From NCBI GenBank assembly GCA_001939145.1, contig LSRX01000430.1, positions 37,125-101,124 of the forward strand: a stretch of DNA of 64,000 bases. The letters are read 5' to 3'. This DNA comes from Symbiodinium microadriaticum. Its lineage: Eukaryota > Sar > Dinophyceae > Suessiales > Symbiodiniaceae. Positions 22,401 to 35,800 of the stretch are shown here, piece after piece (the first letter of the stretch is position 1; every line of letters starts with the position of its first letter). Below the pieces are notes generated by a model. It was not told the DNA's origin and did not search any database. It was given only the letters and a program-made list of their open reading frames with translations. The translations under genes were made by a program, and so were the position numbers.

Positions 22401-25100
22401 CGGCAAGATTGTTGGCGGCTTGTCGTTCCTGACAGGAGATGGACAAACTGACAGGTTCTGTCCGAGTCTTCGCCCGCGCCAAGCCAGAGGTCCCGCAGTC
22501 AGCTTGCATGGCTAATGCCAAAACGGATTGTGCAATGTTTCCTCGGGCCTTTCACAACAGGATAAGCTGGAGATTGTCAAGAGCATCCAAAGACAAGGCC
22601 AGCCGGGCGAAGTGAATTCTGGGTGGTGCTAAGTATCCGTACCTCAAGGTCAAGTGGCGGCGATGACAGGTGACGGAGCACCATGGCTCAGATTGAGTTT
22701 CGTTTCAGTGCTTTTTGCTTATTGCGAAATGCGACTTCCAACGCCAATGTCCCGAACCAAGGTCAACGATGCCCCAGCGCTGAATCAAGCTGACATTGGC
22801 GTGGCCATGGGTATCCAAGGCACAGAGGTGGCAAAGGGTGCCTCCGACATGAGCTTCGGCTAATCTCTGCCTGCAGATGGCAGCAAGCCGCAAGACCCGC
22901 CAAGCAGGCTGCTCTTTTCCGCAAGACATGGAGCTGAGGATCTTGACGGATGACAACTTCTGTTCCATCGTGGCTGCTGCCTTGTTCTTAGATGAGAGCT
23001 CTCTGTATGTGTGAAGCGTTTGCGGCTTTTTACAAGCTGGACTGTGCGCTTGTCTGCAACATCACACCACGCGGAGACTCGTTGTGTGAGGTGGAAAAGG
23101 GGCGTGCCATCTATGCTGGCATTCAGAAGTTCGTGGCTTTCATCATGTCGGTGCACATTGCGGAGGCTTGTGCCGCCAGGACTTGCATCCACGATTTCAC
23201 CATGCGGGTGTTTGCAAGCCCCTCGAGGTGATGCAGATCTTCATCTGCATCGTGGTGGGCATCCCCGTGTTTTGGCTAAGCCAAGTGGAATGTCTTTTCA
23301 AGCCCTCTTGCTAAAGCAATTACAGCTTCTTCAACTGGTGCCCTTGCAAGCTCGCATGTTACGCAGGTCATGCGAACGCCTCTGCAGATCCTGTTCTTGA
23401 TTCTGGTCACGGACTTGCCTCCTTCCATTGCCCTGGGCGTCGAGCCAGGCCAAGGGGAGCCGGCAGTGTCTGTGGTTTCTGTAGTCTGAAGCCGCGAGCC
23501 TTAGAGCCCAAGGTGAGGCTAACATCCTGAAGATGCGTCCGCGCCCGAAGGCGAGACTGTGCTCAAGTCCTGCGTGCGATTTCCTGCGGTGCACTGCTAC
23601 CTGCTGTCAGGACGAGCCCATTGTGCTGAATTGGCGACTCGCGAGCACTGGATGGTTTTGCGCCGTGGGGTTTCCCCCAACTTCAAAACTGCGTAGCTGG
23701 AGCCAGGATGTGGCTGGCCATGGTCATGAATGGCATGGTCTTGACAGACCCACGGCTGCAAGGGCCTGTCATTGGCAATTAGTATAGTTTGTGCCAGTAT
23801 GTGCATGCAGTGCCCATTCCCCAAGTTCAATCTTGCGATCGAGATCGCATGCCCTTTGTCAGACGGTGATTGTCGCCGTGTACTTGATCTCGCTCATGCA
23901 CTTCTGCGAGGGCGAGTTTCTGCAAGCAAACATTTACTTGCTAGAAGGCCGGTGCTCTGCGCTCGTAGGAGGTCTGCCAGTTGGCTGACGTGCTGTGATT
24001 TCAGCGATTTCCCCTCATGTCTGGCGAGCTCAGAAGCCCTGTGCTATGGCAGGTTACGAGAAGAAGCTGCTGAGTTGCACGTGTTTGGCCATGCAGTCGG
24101 TGCAGTTGCTTGATACAGCCACTGAGGTTGAGCTTGGCCCAGACGGTGGCATTCATCTCGTTGGTTTGGAGCCGTGCCGAGTTTTCCATGCCGTCAAGTC
24201 TACCATGTTCTCGTTCACTTTCTGCAATATACCATGGCGCAAGCAACTGGCTCCTTTCACAGGTCTGAGAACATCCGCGCTTACATCTCCCGCTCCTTCA
24301 CAAATCCGATGTGGCACGACATCCTTGGAAACAAGGCTTCCCTGCTTCGCACCAGCGTGCCCGCGGCAACCTTGTGTCTTGTGCTCAGATGGCACGCCTG
24401 CTCGTGGCCAGGAGATGCAGAAGGCGATTGTCCTCGCTCAGATCTGCCTGTACGGAGTCACTTTGAAACTTCGAACATGGGTTGTAAGGTTAGACTTTCA
24501 GGAAGTGTATATCATTTCGACGGACGTGGAAGACTCTGGAAAGAGGAGTGGTTCAGGGTGCGGTGCACAAAGGCTGCTCATGAGCCGTCAGACTGGACTG
24601 TTGAACAAAATGTGCCAGATCGTTACCCAAGGCTGTTCTGATTCCGTATCTCTCCGACAAGATTCTGGGACTGCGAGGTCTCGATATTGGTCGCCTGCTC
24701 AGGAGCGTTTGCGCATTTCCCCAGATCCTTGTGGGATTAGGGCTCTCGTTTCCGTCCAAAGGTCCTAAGGTCCTAAGGCTACCGCTCACCAGCCCATGCA
24801 GCCACCCCACACGATCACGAGCGTTTGTGCCCCGTTGCAGATGGCTATCCAGCGCAGGCCGTGGCCGCAAAAGCTGTGATCGGCAGAGCAGTTGAGGTGT
24901 CTTTGGTTGGGCTCTGGCAATCGTTGGCCCAGTGGGTTGCTTCATCCTCTCGGAAGGCTGCAAGCTCATTAGTCGGGGCCGCAGGAACAGCGGGTTTTTC
25001 GTTGTATCTGTTCACATCCACGCGCTACCGTGCCTTGTTCAAGCCTGCTGGACGCCGCGTGCCTGCCCAGGTGCCTATCAGGCCAGGAAGTACCAGGACA
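16952..25100 (+). CDS. P-type cation-transporting ATPase, copy 2 (many exons)
   Basis: Same exon order as copy 1 with mostly shorter introns: N-tail (16952), actuator domain (18035-18650), TM4 PEGIP (19388-19483), phosphorylation loop (19786-19879, 19937-20010), nucleotide domain (20263-21680), P-domain and hinge (21780-22852), TM5-6 (22937-23455), and TM7-10 (23513-25100) ending [10 protein letters not shown]. Recognised exons are 95% or more alike to copy 1 at protein level by eye. Two further patches are nearly identical in introns as well: 21790-22180 to 9561-9950, and 24261-24396 to 13318-13453. No disabling change was seen in the recognised exons. Start and C-terminal tail unresolved. 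Confidence 0.85.
19786..20010 (+). CDS. ATPase copy 2: phosphorylation-site exons
   Basis: Exon 19786-19879 encodes [20 protein letters not shown] then [13 protein letters not shown]. The phosphorylated aspartate codon is 19855-19857. The following intron (19880-19936, 57 nt) starts with GC and ends with AG, and exon 19937-20010 continues [18 protein letters not shown]. The GC donor is at the same codon in copies 1 and 3. Confidence 0.87.
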
Positions 25101-25502
25101 TAGTGCTCCAGACAGAACGTAAACAAGCACACACCAGTGGCCGAAGCGGGTCGGAACTGTTGAGTCCTGCGACAGCGAGACGACCGGCACGCGAAATCCA
25201 CAGACCCAGCTGCAGGAGTCTCTGGCAATCTCTGACGCTTCTGAGACGCGGAAAACACCTCTTGCTCGCAAGGCCTGGAAGCCCGCCAGTTTGCTCCCCA
25301 TCCCCAACTGAAGTGCCTTCACTTGACAGGGCACAGCAGCGTCACTTAGAAAGCACTTGGTTTGTGTTGGAGCACTTGAGCACTGAGCTGCATCGTGGCA
25401 CCCCGGGTTGCTGAGGAAGCCAGCGAAGTCGGAGGCTGCGGCTCCTGCAGGCCGCTGCTGCTGGGTGCCTCGGCAGGAAGGGCCATCGGTCGGAGTGACA
25501 TA

Positions 25503-25585
25503 TTGTTGTTGTTATTATTATTATTATGATTATGATTATTATTATGATTATGATTATGATTATGATTATTATTGTTATTATCAGT
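25503..25585. repeat. (TTA/TGA) trinucleotide and ATTATG repeat
   Basis: A TTA run shifts into TTATGA and ATTATG units over about 80 bases. It is open on both strands (poly-isoleucine, poly-tyrosine/aspartate), which is a repeat effect and not coding evidence. Confidence 0.93.
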
Positions 25586-25711
25586 TTCAACTTTGACTTT
25601 TTGCCGAGGGCTGGTTCTGGTGATGACCAGTGCTTCCCAGGTCAGGCTCGCTGCAGCTCCTTTGCCCTTTGCCTGTACTGCTCCAGGACAACAATTCAAG
25701 CGCGAAAACTG

Positions 25712-25816
25712 ATACAGACATACATACATGCATACATGCATACATGCATACATGCATACTTGCATACTTGCATACATGCATACATGCATACATACATACA
25801 TGCATGCATAGATAGA

Positions 25817-25850
<34 letters not shown>

Positions 25851-25905
25851 CATATATATGTATATATATATATATATCTATATTTATTTATTTTATGTAT
25901 TTTTT
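25712..25905. repeat. (CATACATG/CATA)n and (TA)n microsatellite
   Basis: Tandem CATACATG units with variants, then CATA units, then TATATA with a T-rich end. Intergenic between ATPase copies 2 and 3. Confidence 0.93.
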
Positions 25906-26845
25906 CTAGTTACGCAAGTTCCGTGAGAGCTGGCGAATGGCAGAGGGGCTGCACCATCTACACGCAAGAGAACACAAGACAAACTGCTTGTGTATTTGGA
26001 GAACAGCTTGGTTCTCACCGGCGCCGCAGATGCAGATGCTGGGCTCCAACTCCCAGCAGCAAACATGAAAATCAAGTTGTTTTCATGCCAAACTTCACAA
26101 TGCATGCCAGGTCCTAGGTGGAGCCTAGCAGGAATGGCAAGCCTTCGCTTGTCAGCTTTTTCCTTGTCTCTGAGCTTACTCTTGGGCTCAATCTTGTGTA
26201 CGTACAAGTTTACCAGTGTCAGTTGTTGTCAACGGTTGCGCGGGTGCTTTGCTGCGGATCGGAGATCACAGCAGCCCAGAGCTTCCTTTTTAAATCCTGC
26301 CCCCCGTCACTTCTGGCTGCGGGATCTCAGCAAAGCTGAATCCCCTCATCCTGCATAGAGGCTTTCGAGGTGTTACATCTACGCCAGACAGGTCTGATGC
26401 TTTCTGCGGTCTTGGTGCCCTTCATAGTAGCTCCTCTTTGCAAGGATCTCGATGGCTGTGCGAAGCCAACTCAATGTTCCCGTCAGAGCCTGCCTGACCC
26501 TGCAATCACTGTGGCTCGGGCAGGCGTAAACGTCAATGCCGGCAACGGTTTCTGAAAAGTTACTGGCAGATGAACGAAGGGTCTGGTGCTGTTCAACGAA
26601 GCGAGTCTTGTCATGACGAGACTTGCTCTCACCTGACCACGGCAGCCATTGCTACTCAGCCCAGTCCAACCCCGAAGCGCCTTGCGGATTTCCGCGTCAT
26701 GTGTCTTGGCTGTGCTGAGCTGGGCGCAGCTAGGGGTGCATGGCCGGGGTTTCTGTTCCTGCACATGGGTGGGGGTAATTTCAACAGCCTGGGTAAGAAG
26801 CAAGCTTTCAGCGCTGCTTCGCCGCGCTTCGCTGTGGTGGCCGAG

Positions 26846-29800
26846 GTCTTCCAAGGACCTGAAGAGACAGTCCTCCGGCGGCCTGAAGAAGCAGGGCTCG
26901 AACAACGACCTCGCAAAGAAAAAGAAGCAGACCAATGCAGACCAGCAGGCGAAGCAGCTAGAAGATGCGGACACCTGGGCATTGCAATTGCGCCATTGAT
27001 GTGAGCACGCTGCTTTAAGCTCCTGGCGAGTGTGCAGCCGAGGAGAAGCCCATCGATGACTTGGCCAAGAAATACAAGACCAGCTTGCAAAAGGGCCTTT
27101 CCAGCAAGAAAGCAGCTGCCCCTCGCCTAAATTCAGCTTCCCCCTTGTAGGAGCAACTGGAGAATAAGTCAGCCCGAACAAGCTGGAAACATCCTGGACT
27201 TCAAAGTCTGCGACCGTGTGAGCCATGCAGAGTTCAGAGTGGTGGACCTTTCGAGACTCCTGAAACTCCTGTGGCCTCGTGACGGCACCGAGCGTTTGCG
27301 CTGCCAAGGAGATCCTGGAACGGGACGGCTTGAATGAATTGGAAAAGCCTCCGAAGCCCACCCTGCTGATCCTGTTCTTGATGCAGCAGCTTGTCTTTGA
27401 GTGATGCGCTCTGCTCCAGTCGAAGCTGTATCTTCTCGGCCCCAGGCTCACCAGCTTCATCATTGTGCTGCTCATGGTTGCAGCAGTCGCCTCCGTGCTT
27501 GTCAATGCCACGGGTCCGAAGGCTGCAGACCCGCTGTCCTACACAACAGGCTCGCAGTCAGCTCGCAGTGCCTTCTCCCAGTCCGGTCTGCTTCCTCTTC
27601 CAGTTCTGAAAACCATCGAAGCTCGCAGCCAGGTATTGCCATCGTTCTCTGGCTGCAAAAAGAACCGTGGCATGCGTGCTCTAAGCTTGGGTGCATTATT
27701 AGGCCTGACAGTAAGCCAGCATGTTGCCGGCTATCGCTTCTTGCCTTCTAGCGGCCCCTCTGCACGTCTCTTCGGTGCTGTTTTAGGTGAGAAGCACAGT
27801 GGATCACAGAGCCCATGACCGCAGGGAATCATTGTCCTCATCAACGCCGGCATCGCTGCATGGACGGAAGCCAAAGCCGGTGATGCACTCGAAGCGACAC
27901 TCGGCCAAGTTGCGCAATGCAACCGGTGATCCTTCAAAAGATGTTCCGTCCGAGATTTGAAGATTCTAGCGGCTGCAGGCTGGCCCAGATGACTCAGGCC
28001 AACATCTACGTGCAAAGCTGAGCCTGCAGGGATCTGCGGGGCTCTGTCGTGAAATGAAGTCCATGGCTCAAGCAGGGTGGTACTGCAGCACCTGCGACAA
28101 CAGGAACGCTTCGACTACTCAACAGGGCAGCACGCAATTCCATCTGGGACATGCAACCTACGCATCGGATCCTAAGTCCTAAGCATTGGATCAACCGCAG
28201 ACATTGTCAGCCATGGTAACTTGGAAATGAGCTTCGCTTCCCTTCTGGAGTTGGATCTGGCCGTCAAACTCTTCGAGCTGCTGGGTCCCGTGGGGACTGC
28301 GGCCCTAGATGTGGCGAGCAAGCAGCACCTGCATTCCATCCACGAGCCTTGGCTCCAAGAGAAAATCACCAACTGGGCATATAACTTGCTGCTTCTTGCG
28401 AGCTGTCGGAATTCGCAGGCCGAAGCCTATTGGAGCAGGGCTCTTCGTGTCGAGAGCGACTGCGAAGACCTTGAAGTTGAACCAGGCGCGTTGGGTGCCC
28501 AGCAATGACGCCTGAAGTGGCTAATGTCTGTAAACCAGCCAGCAAGCAGTGCTCCATTGGCAATGTCATCCCTGCCAGATCCTGGCGAACAACCCCGACA
28601 ATGCCTTTCCCGCTCCGTCTTCGCAAGATGCCGCGGGCAGGACGCAATGCCAATGCCAAGAGCGGATTGAGGAAGGTGAGAATAATACAAGGTGGATTGT
28701 CGATATGCCAATGTCATTTTTGGGCATCCACTGATGGGAAAGTCTTTTTTTGGTGGTCGGTGGTCGCGAACAGTGCCAAATGGCATGGTGTTCTAGGTCA
28801 TAGTGCACATGACCAAGACTTCAAGAAGATAGCCTAGAACATCAGATGTGCCGAACACAGGCGGCCGACAGCACGCTAAACGAACCATCGATTGCCGCTT
28901 GCAACCCGGGGCCACAGAATGCCACAAGAAGATCCACCCAATGCAACAGCCCTCTTCCAGGAGCTGGCCCGCACAGGCTGGGAGGGTGGGGGAGGGCAGG
29001 CTGAGAGCAACTCAGCCTCGAGTCAGGTCGTCGAGAGCGACTGGGCGCTGCTTTGGGCAAGCGAGGCGGGCAATGCAAGCTTTAAATGTTGGCGGGGTCC
29101 CGATGTTGAAGTAGCTTGATGGGGAGATGATGGCACAACTACTGCAAGCAGACATCTCTCGAGACTGGATTATCCTCACGAGAGATGATAGTGTTGCAGA
29201 TAGTTGCGAGCCGCAAGCGAGCCTTTGCGCCAAGTGAGAGAATCGGAACCTGTCGCTTGAACCACTGTGCAGACCTCGAGTTGTAACAGTTGACAAACGG
29301 GTGTACAGGAAGCCCCGTTTGGCTATGTGCTGGCAAACGACAGGTCTACCCCTGCGTGGTGACAGCCGGCTGTGCAGTGGCTACATTCAGTCAGGCACGT
29401 GCGCCTACTGGTTTGGTCGACATTAGTAGCAGAGCGCATCTTCAATTCGGCTTTCAAGGCTAGTTTCACGGATTCACGTAGACTTAATTAAACTTAACCC
29501 AAAAAGCAGCAGCAAGCGGTGGGATGGCCGCCCTGCTTCACGCCCATCCAGTTCAACAGTTTTTACTCGAGTCTTTCTTGGTTCAGCTGAGCTCCCTGCG
29601 GTGCGACTTGGTCAGCTGGGCGGGTGGGAAAAGCAGTTTACCAGTTTACCAGTGCAGCCACTGCACGTATCTTGTCGGACGGACAGGAGTCGGAGACGTA
29701 AATGCCATTGTTGCCACAATGGTGACCGGGCAGCATTTTGGAGCGTTGGGTTTGTCGCAAGCCAGTTTCTATCTGTTCACCCCACAGAGCCCTACCTGCC

Positions 29801-32800
29801 TCAAATCCGCGCAAAGGTCGAAATGGATTTCTACTTCTGCCAAACATCTTACCCGCAGGAGCGTGAGCGAGTCCTGGAAGAAAATTTCGAGCAAGCAAGA
29901 AACGATGCGCTGGATGCGGCTCATGCAGGGGAGTCCACTTCAGTGAATCATCTGGATTATGTGGAGAAACTGAGCAGTGAAGACATCTCTCAGATGTGCA
30001 AGGTGCGAGCACTGTGGAGGCTAGCAAAAGCCTTCTGCGAATTCTGGCGTTCTCACGAGGACGCATCAATGGACGATGGTTTACAGACCTTATTGGCCAA
30101 TGCTCCTGTCACACTTCACGAGCGCATACGCTGGTTTTGGACTTTTGCCCAGAACGGCAATGCGACAGATGTACCGCCACCACAGGTCTATGAACAATTA
30201 GGCAGGTGGTCCCACCCCAGCCCATTGTAATAATCGGCAACAGGTTTGAGCTTGCTGCGCCCTTGAAGTGGGTGGGTCCCTGAGGCATTTCCGTCCGTTC
30301 CGGCGAGCCTGCAATTGTCCGCCGGGCCCGGCTGCGTGCGCAAAGTGCCAAAGAGCAAAGTGACATGGAGGAGAGCTCATGCCATGACCATGCAAAGTGC
30401 CAATGCCATGGGGCCCGAAGCCGAAGGCCCAAACGCAGAAAATCTTACTCGCTCAGCAAAGTGTGGCAGCTTTCCTTTCTCTTGGGTGAGCTGCAGTGTG
30501 GCGCTTGCAGGAGGCCCTGCGCGTGCACATAGAAGCAATGGGCCGTCTGGCGCGGGACCGGGACGAGCCATGCTTGTGCTTTTCTGCTTGATTTTGACAG
30601 ATTCTGCTTGCCTGCTTGCCATGCACATGATGTCGTTTGCACTTCGAGGACGAATCCTTGCAAGACCACATCATGCTGCCGGCAAGCCTGTCGAGAGATG
30701 AGCGTGCATTTCTTCACCGGATTGCAGGCGAGCGGCTCGACGTCAGCTGCCCACAACAGCCCTCAGAATGCCAATGCCTGTGTAGTTACCTCCGGTACAT
30801 TAGCCAACCGTGCTTTGAACCTGTTCTCCACACTTGGCTCTTCCTTGGCCAAGGCTTGAGCTCAACCATGAAAGCGTGGGAGAAGGTCCACACCGAGCTT
30901 TGAGGATTTGGCGAAGCACATCGGAAACATGATCATGAGTCCTATAACCCCAAGGTCACTGTCGACTCCGCCAAGCCAGAGCATCTACAGCCCGTCAAAG
31001 CCTGCCGCACGCTCCCTTCATCAGCGTGGATCGGACGCAGTAGGTGTGGAGTTGCTTTGCGGTGAAGGATGTTTCGCCGTTGAGCGAGGTAGATTGTTTG
31101 AAGCCATGTCTCTGACAATGCGGTTTGACCTGCAGTGCTGTTCAACTTCAGGAGTCATACTGCTGATCGCATTGCTGCAACAAGCAGACCTACAAAATGT
31201 GGGCAGGAAATATGGCATGGCAGAGCTTTGCGATGAAAAGGCTTCGGAAAACATGGTCTCAGCCCAGCCTTGTTTCTCACGTGTCATTACCACAAACAGG
31301 GCGCAAGAAAGGAACTGGCCCAAGGTGCTTCGTGATGGCAAGGAAGTGCAGATCGCTGTCCCGACGGTCGTCGCAGGTGACATTGCTTCTTGGCGCGATG
31401 CTCTACACAACTTGAGCTTGTCGTCGTTCAGTGTAGTGACAGCTTTCCGTATGTAAACAATCGGCCAGTGGCGCAATGGTGCATGTGGAAGCATAGCTGC
31501 TTTGGCATAGCTGCAGAGAGTTATATACTTTTCCACCCTTCTAGATGAGGTTGTTCTTGGTGTTGGAGATGTTGTTCCTGCCGATCTCCGCCTCTTCGAG
31601 GCATTCCGTCCGGTTCAGCTGCAAGACCAGCATCGGAGCTGTCTGCGTGAGTGTCGCCACAAGTTCAGAAGTGCAATGCTTAGGAGGGCCTATGGCAGGG
31701 TATGTGGGCTGCCGGGTGGGGCTGGACGTGGTGAAATCAGCCGCACTCGGCCACTGGCGCAGTTGCAGCAAAAGAGAAGCAGCAGTAGCAGTGGCAGCCA
31801 GAAGCACTACTGTACTCACTTCACATCGTTGTGGTAGCAGATGATGGGAACTGTGGCAGTATTTGTGGTAGCAGCCGCAGCAGCAGCAGCAGCTGCGGCA
31901 GCAGCAGGAGCTGGAGCTGGAGCAGGAGCCGTAACATACTGGTCACTGGTGGTGATGGTGCTGCTGCTGCTGCTGTTGCTGCTGCTCCTACTGCTGCTGC
32001 TGCTGCTGGTAGTGGTGGTGTACACGACGACGACGACGACGACGACGACGACTACGACGACGACTGCTACGACGGGGACTGCTACGACGACGACGACGAC
32101 TACGACGACGACGACTACTACTTCTACCGGAATAGGAGTCACCATGGAAACGAACAGGAAAATAGGGTTGCCAATCAATAGAAGAGCAATAGAAGAGCAT
32201 GCTTCAGGCCCAAGCACTTGCCAGAAAGCGTAGCAACGCTTTCTGGTGTGCTTTTCAGATCTAGTAGCAAAGGGAGCGCCAGCACTGTCTGGCATGCGAA
32301 TGGGAATCATGGGAATCGTTCCTCCTCACTGCTACGAATGAACGTCGGCCGGGTGGCGCGACAATTTGAGTCTTCTAGGTTTACGGACATCAGCCTTAGC
32401 ATGTAGGAGCAGCCATCGCCACGATGGCACCCGGCTAGCCCTCCTCAGCTCAGCACCCCCTTATCCAGGCCAAGGACTTCAAGGTGAGCGAGATGGCTTT
32501 GACAGGCAAGAGGTTTTGTCCAAGCAAAAGATGCAGCCAGGCTATTCGGACAGGTGACACTGCTACGAAGCTGTTTGTTCGAAGCAGGGCTTCGCACCAT
32601 GCCAGTTGAACAAATACGTCCGACGAATTTTGCACATCTGTGGGAATTTGTGACATGGCAGGCGAGCCTGATGATGTGACCAAAACCAGCAAGGTGAAGG
32701 AGAAGAAGGAGGGCCCGGAAAAGCTGCCTGGCTATCAAGCACTGCTGAACGATTGCCAGCGGCTCCCTTCGTACCGTAGTTGAACTCGTATGCAGTGCAC

Positions 32801-35800
32801 CGGTGTGCCTTGAAGATGGACTGATAAATCCTTTGGACATATTTCTGCAAGTTCCATTCGTTAATCCATGCCGGTGCGCGGTGTTTCTGATGTGTTGTCT
32901 TGAAGCCTACGCGAAGGCTCACCCCGGAGACGATGGCCTTCTCGGGGTGCAGCGTTACGAGTGGTGCGGGCCGAGGGTTGGTAACGGACACGGGTATGGG
33001 CACGCGCCGCTTGGCCAAGACTGTGAGACAACCTTACAACGCGATATGCCTACGCCCAGACCTGTTGGAAGGGACATCGGACAAAGGGTACGAGCCTTGA
33101 TGTCCTCGGATCGACAGGCATTGGGCGAATTGCCAAGCTCATTGCTGGTGATGCTCCTTGACCTGCAGATGTTCGCAGGGACCGAAAGTGTTTGCAGAGC
33201 TGGGATCTTGTCGCCTTAAGTTGGAACTCAGGAAGGACCGAAGACGACATGCTTTTGCTTCCCAGACACGTCCGGCAACCAAACGCCGCTCCAGCAGAGT
33301 CTCAACAAGCTAGGCCGGGTTCCTTGAAGCTCCCCATTGGATGTCTCGTGGATCGTCGTCGGCCACCTTGCTGTCGTGGGACCTCGATGCAGCTTCACAG
33401 CTGACGGAGCTGGTGTTCCAGCTGCAAAGGCTGCGGCCGTTTCTGTGCGTGCAGGCGCACGTATCGGCATTCTGGCGATCATCATCTGCGCTGCTTGACT
33501 GCCCTTGCACATGTTTGCCCACCGACACCACTGTGCAGGAAGCGGTAATATGCGTTAATCGCAACCTTGAGCAAGCCTTGAATGGCTTTTTGTGCACGAC
33601 CGCCAGTCTACGGTGCTCAAGGTGTGTAGGAAGTAGGATGCCGTAGGCGTGTAAGCCGGCCCGGTGATGGAGGAGGACTTCGATGCCTGCATAATCGGTG
33701 CTGGCCCAGGGGGTTTGTCCGCCCTTTCATCCCTGATTGAGCCGTATTCAGCCGATCAGCTTTCACAAGACCAAGTCACAAGAGCTGGTCAGGGATATGG
33801 TTTCCAGAAGCGTCGGGATCTGAAGATCTGTGTGATAGACCCCGACCCATGGATGAAAGCATGGCACAAGCGATTCAAAGCCTTGGACATCCAATGGCTT
33901 CGATCACCAGCAGGAGCCCATCCAGATCTCTTTGACATGAGAAGCCTGCTGGCCTATGCAGTGACGAATGGTCGAACCGACGAGCTGCTAGAGTCAGGTG
34001 CCGTGAACCAACAGCTCCGATCTTTGGGCGAAGCCCATACAGGCCTTTGGCACCTACCATCCAATCGTCTCTTTGAGGACTTCTGCAAGGACCTGACCAA
34101 GCGCCTGCCTCATACATTCGTGCGTGGCACAGCTGCTGCCGTTACTGGCAGCGATGGCGACTTTACCGTGACGTTGGCAGACGGGCGAGACCTGCGCGCC
34201 AGGAATGTGGTGCTCGCTTTGGGAGTGCCGGGCCCTCCAAGAGTTCCGCCGGCCTTTGCAGACTTACCCAAGCACCTGATGTTCCACTCAGATTTTGAGC
34301 TGGGGTCTCGCATGAAGGAGCTTCGGGGGAACAAGCAGGTTCTTGTGATCGGTGGTGGGCTGACAGCAGTGCAGGCAGCGCAGCTTGCATTGAAGAATGG
34401 TTGCCTCGTCACGCTTTGCAGCCGTCGTGAGCTGAACACTCGCCACTTCGACGTGAGCCAAACATGGTTCGATCGAAGGCAAGCAAATCGGCACCACTAC
34501 AACTTCTTTGAGCAGTCCTTAGACTGCCGGCTGAAACACATCAAAGAAGCTCGTGGCGGTGGGAGTGTACCGCCGATGTACATGAAGGAGCTGCGTGACA
34601 CAGAAGCTAATGGCATGATCGAGTTGAAATGTGTGGAGGCGAAGGTGGAGTCAATTTTCTCCGACTCTGTCCAAGTGCGGCTTGGCAGTGAGGTGAAGTG
34701 CTTCGATCTGGTGGTGAACGCCTGTGGTCATGCCCCGGACTGCCAAAAGCTTCCTTTGGTAGGCCAGCTGCTCAGGGATTACCCTGTGGAGGTTGTCGGT
34801 GGTTTTCCGGTAGTCTCGCAGGACTTGCAATGGGGGAGCTTCAAGAAGCTCTTTGTGATTGGTGCCCTGGCATCGCTTCAGGTAGGCCCAGATGCAGGGA
34901 ATCTGATGGGTCTCCGCCGCGCCGTGCACATCGTTGCCAATGTCCTCGGCCTTCGCGAGTGGCTCAAGGACACGAAGTCCGTTCTTGGAAACATCCGGGG
35001 GAACCGCTATGCAGCCCTCGGCGACAGCAGCGACAGCAGCGACAGCGACAGTGGCTCAGAGAGCTGCTCCGAACCGGGCAGTGACGAGTCGGGAGGGTCC
35101 AAGTCTCGAAGAAATCTAGAGGAGGCCAGCACAGAAGCCTCCAGTGAGGGCCTCGGCCCGCGCAGCCCCTCCAAGGCGTAAGCTGCATGTTCAAATCTGA
35201 GCAAATCTGCCGGTTTTGTGCCTCCCTGGCCTGTTGCCGGAGGATTAGTCTTGTATAGCTAGATGACTATTATGATGCATCAGCTCGCACAAGCGACTGA
35301 TTCAACAGAGGTGCAGTTCGTGAAATGCCGATGAATTCTTTATGCACGGACAGCGGTTGTGGCGCCAAATGGCGCGGCTTCAGATGACATGTATCCGCCG
35401 CACGAGGGGTGGCTTTCGTGGATCTGTGGGCAGAGTCTCCTTCCCGGAAGATCAGAAACTGACACAGGGCGTGCGCCGAAATCCAAAGTTTAAAAACGCC
35501 GGCTTGGCCTTGCGCTGCTCTTCTCCAAGTGTGGCCATGCCATGCCTAGCCCACCAAGGTTGGAATTTTCATCATCGGCTGGGTGACAGACCGCAAGGAC
35601 CCCACGAACCCAGAGAGTGCAGTGCCTGGGCTGAGCTGAAATCAGGTTCAGGGCCGTCAAGGTCCTGTAGGGAGGTTCATAGCCGTCATAGCCAACAGCT
35701 TCTTCTGACCAAGGCCTGGTTATACATGATCTTGATCTCTGTTACCCTGGCCGTGGCCGCTATTCCAGAAGGAATTCCTCTTTGTGTGACTATCTCTTTG

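Larger units (their letters stand above)
25101..26845. other. Intergenic region between ATPase copies 2 and 3
   Basis: No gene recognised. It holds two microsatellite arrays (listed separately) and short frames without motifs. The first exons of copy 3 upstream of 26846 may lie near the right end. Confidence 0.45.
28020..31310. other. Large intron of ATPase copy 3
   Basis: This 3.3 kb stretch separates the TM2 exons from the [17 protein letters not shown] exon. It contains no ATPase exon that I recognise. Two open segments look less random than the rest: 29601-30230, and an R3H-like segment at 30637-30900, both listed separately. Confidence 0.5.

Noticed and set aside
26483..27511. 342-codon minus-strand frame
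   Set aside because: It is antisense to the N-terminal exons of ATPase copy 3, with Ser/Arg/Pro-rich composition and no motif.
31816..32310. Low-complexity frames with poly-Ala, poly-Thr or poly-Val
   Set aside because: They arise from the trinucleotide tract inside an ATPase intron, between two verified exons.
33600..33666. Possible spliced-leader relic before the oxidoreductase ORF (GCTCAAG at 33616-33622)
   Set aside because: Only the last seven or eight bases match and the rest of the 22 bases do not, so it is within chance.
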